Shown: positions 62,286 to 64,000 of the stretch, in pieces
Position numbering within the stretch: the first letter of the stretch is position 1
How the letters are laid out: every line of letters starts with the position of its first letter
Assembly: GCF_029714405.1 (NCBI RefSeq)
Contig: NZ_CP121650.1
Span: 7,259,001-7,323,000 of the forward strand
Reading direction: 5' to 3'
Length of the DNA: 64,000 nt
Source: Bradyrhizobium sp. CB82
Lineage (GTDB): Bacteria > Pseudomonadota > Alphaproteobacteria > Rhizobiales > Xanthobacteraceae
Position numbers and translations under genes: made by a program
The notes under the pieces: model-generated
Database searches by the model: none
What the model was told of the DNA's origin: nothing
What the model saw: the letters and a program-made list of their open reading frames with translations, nothing else

Positions 62286-64000
62286 CCCGCTCTGGACCTT
62301 AGTCCCGAACAGCGCCGACAGAAGACGCTGGAGGCCCTCGGCATACGGTTGGAAGCCCTGGCGCGCTCCAGCCCCGTGCTGATGATCTTGGAGGACGTGC
62401 ACTGGGCCGACCCCACGAGCCTGGAAGCGTTTGGCCGCACGGTGGATCAGATTGCGAGCCTTCGCGTGCTATTGATCGTGACGTTTCGGCCGGAGTTCGA
62501 GGCGCCATGGATCGGACAGCCGCACGTCACAACTCTTGCCCTCAACCGGCTCGGACAGCGTGACGTCAACACCCTGATCGAGCGCGTCGTCGGTAACAAA
62601 CCGCTGTCGGCGGACATTAGCAAGGACATCATCGAACGCACCGACGGCATCCCCTTGTTCGTCGAGGAGATGACAAAAGCGGTGTTGGAGACCGGGGAAG
62701 AGCTGGAAGCGACGCAGATTGCGGCGGCGGTTCCCTCGCCGGCGCGGGCAGTCCCCGCGAGCTTGCATGCGTCGCTGATGGCTCGGCTCGACCGGATCGG
62801 GACGACCGCGAAAGAGATAGCACAGATCGGTGCCGCAATTGGCCGGGAGTTCTCCTATGAGCTGCTGGTCCTCGTTGCGCACAACAACGAAGAGGCGGTG
62901 AAGAGGTCACTAGGGCGGCTTAGCGATGCCGGGCTCGTGTTCAGCCAAGGCACGCCACCGCAGGCGACCTTCCTATTCAAACACGCGCTGGTGCAGGACG
63001 CCGCCTACGGCACGCTGCTGCGCGGCCCACGTCGGTCGCTGCACGCCCAAATCGCAACTGCGATGGAGGGTCACTTTCCGGAAATAGTGGAAACGCGGCC
63101 CGAGCTGTTGGCTCATCACTTCGCGGAAGCAAAGATGGTGGAGCGGGCGATTCGGTACTGGCTCCGCGGTGGCGAGCGCGCGAGCGAGCGTTCCGCAAAT
63201 ATCGAGGCGATCGCGCATCTCAGCAATGGGCTGAAACTCGTCGAGACCCTGCCCGATACGCCCCAACGTGTCGAGACAGAATTCGCGCTTCAAATGGCGA
63301 TTGGTGGTCCGCTGACCGCAACTAAGGGCTACGCCGCTCCGGAGGTCGAGCGGACCTATCTCCGGGCAAGGGAATTGTGCGAGCGGCTCCGCCGCTCAAG
63401 CGAGCTGTTTCCGGTTCTGCGCGGGTTGTGGAATTGCTATTTCACCCGCGGCGAACTCCTCAGGGCTGGCGATCTCGCCGAACAGCTGGCGGTGCTCGCA
63501 CAGGAACAGGGGCGATCGCTGCAACGCGCTCTTGCCCACCGCAGCTTGGGCTCCACGCGATTCTTCCTCGGCCGCTTCAGCGAGGCGCGTGAACAGCTCG
63601 ATCAAGCCATTTCATTTGACGAAGCGGCGGCTTCGGGAAACCGCCGTGCCTACATCTCGCTCTATGCGGATTCCCCCGGCGTCATTGGCCGCCTTCATCT
63701 CTCCTGTATCCAATGGCTCCTCGGCTTCCCAGAGCGCGCTGTGGCGACGCTCGAGGCGGGGCTGGTTCTCAGCGAAGCACTTGCGACACCAAGCTTCCAT
63801 GCGCTGGCCCTAACCTTTTCCGCAATCGTACGCCAGTGGCGACAGGAGTTTCAGGCGGCACGACGGCAAGCTGAAGCAGCGATCACCGTCGCGCGCGAGC
63901 ATGGCCTTTCTGCGCGACTTGCTATAGGAACCATCTGCCGGGGCGTGGCACTCGCCCACCTCGGCCAACATGAGGAAGGGATCGCGGAGGTTCGCGCGGG
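62286..64000 (+). pseudogene. ATPase/TPR part of an adenylate-cyclase-type regulator, 5'-truncated
   Basis: An open frame from about 62286 to the window end, joined to the PNPOx fragment. It has the family order of class III adenylate cyclase-AAA-TPR proteins but only from the Walker B region on: VLMILEDVHWADPTSLEAFG, RVLLIVTFRPEFEAPWIGQP, GIPLFVEEMTKAVLE, then the LDRIGTTAKEIAQIGAAIGR region. TPR-like helices follow (GDLAEQLAVLAQEQGRSLQR). The N-terminal cyclase domain and Walker A are absent. No start codon is evident. The 3' end is outside the window. Confidence 0.75.

Overview
The window is high-GC DNA with dense gene packing, Liv-type ABC transporters, patatin/acetoacetate decarboxylase neighbours and several small protein families that I associate with Bradyrhizobium and its relatives (Nitrobacteraceae, Alphaproteobacteria). 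That assignment is inference from gene content; there is no rRNA or tRNA gene here to anchor it.

Layout. (1) 0-4 kb: small membrane or secreted proteins, a PepSY protein, a patatin-like lipase and an acetoacetate decarboxylase. (2) 4-11.4 kb, minus strand: a LysR-regulated oxidation locus with a Tat-exported small subunit, an FAD GMC dehydrogenase, a cytochrome c, a beta-keto acid cleavage enzyme (BKACE), an AEC carrier and an NAD-binding oxidoreductase. Diverging from it at 11.6-16.1 kb are a polar amino-acid ABC transporter and a class V aminotransferase. (3) 17-20.3 kb: an SDR, an acyl-CoA dehydrogenase and an AraC regulator. (4) 21-41 kb: an apparent N-substituted amide (dimethylformamide-like) catabolic island. 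One long minus-strand operon encodes a Liv-type ABC importer, two dimethylformamidase beta subunits, one free alpha subunit and one alpha subunit fused to the LivM-type permease, then a GST and a DsbA-like enzyme. Around it are a frameshifted LuxR regulator, an MFS carrier, a copper amine oxidase and an acyl-CoA ligase. Three intergenic regions share a conserved ~20-bp element with a GTCA-N2-TGAC core. (5) 40.7-43.9 kb: a scrap yard of truncated genes (LysR, TauE/SafE, an HxlR and a periplasmic protein) with two intact small genes. (6) 44-56.4 kb: a long minus-strand acyl-CoA / beta-oxidation operon (acyl-CoA ligase, two acyl-CoA dehydrogenases, thiolase, nitronate monooxygenase-like enzyme, Fe-alcohol dehydrogenase, two SDRs, GST, solute-binding protein). 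It diverges from an HxlR regulator whose intergenic region holds two near-identical palindromes. (7) 56.9-64 kb: small hypothetical genes, an IS1182-like element interrupted by an IS630-like element, and more gene fragments, ending in a truncated adenylate-cyclase-type ATPase that runs off the window.

How it fits together. In region 4 the importer would bring in an amide, the dimethylformamidase modules would split it into an amine and an acid, the amine oxidase could oxidise the amine and the ligase could activate an acid. This pathway is inference from gene families. The permease-alpha-subunit fusion is directly visible and is the most unusual item in the window. Many genes at module boundaries are truncated or frameshifted, which suggests repeated recombination and insertion in this accessory region.
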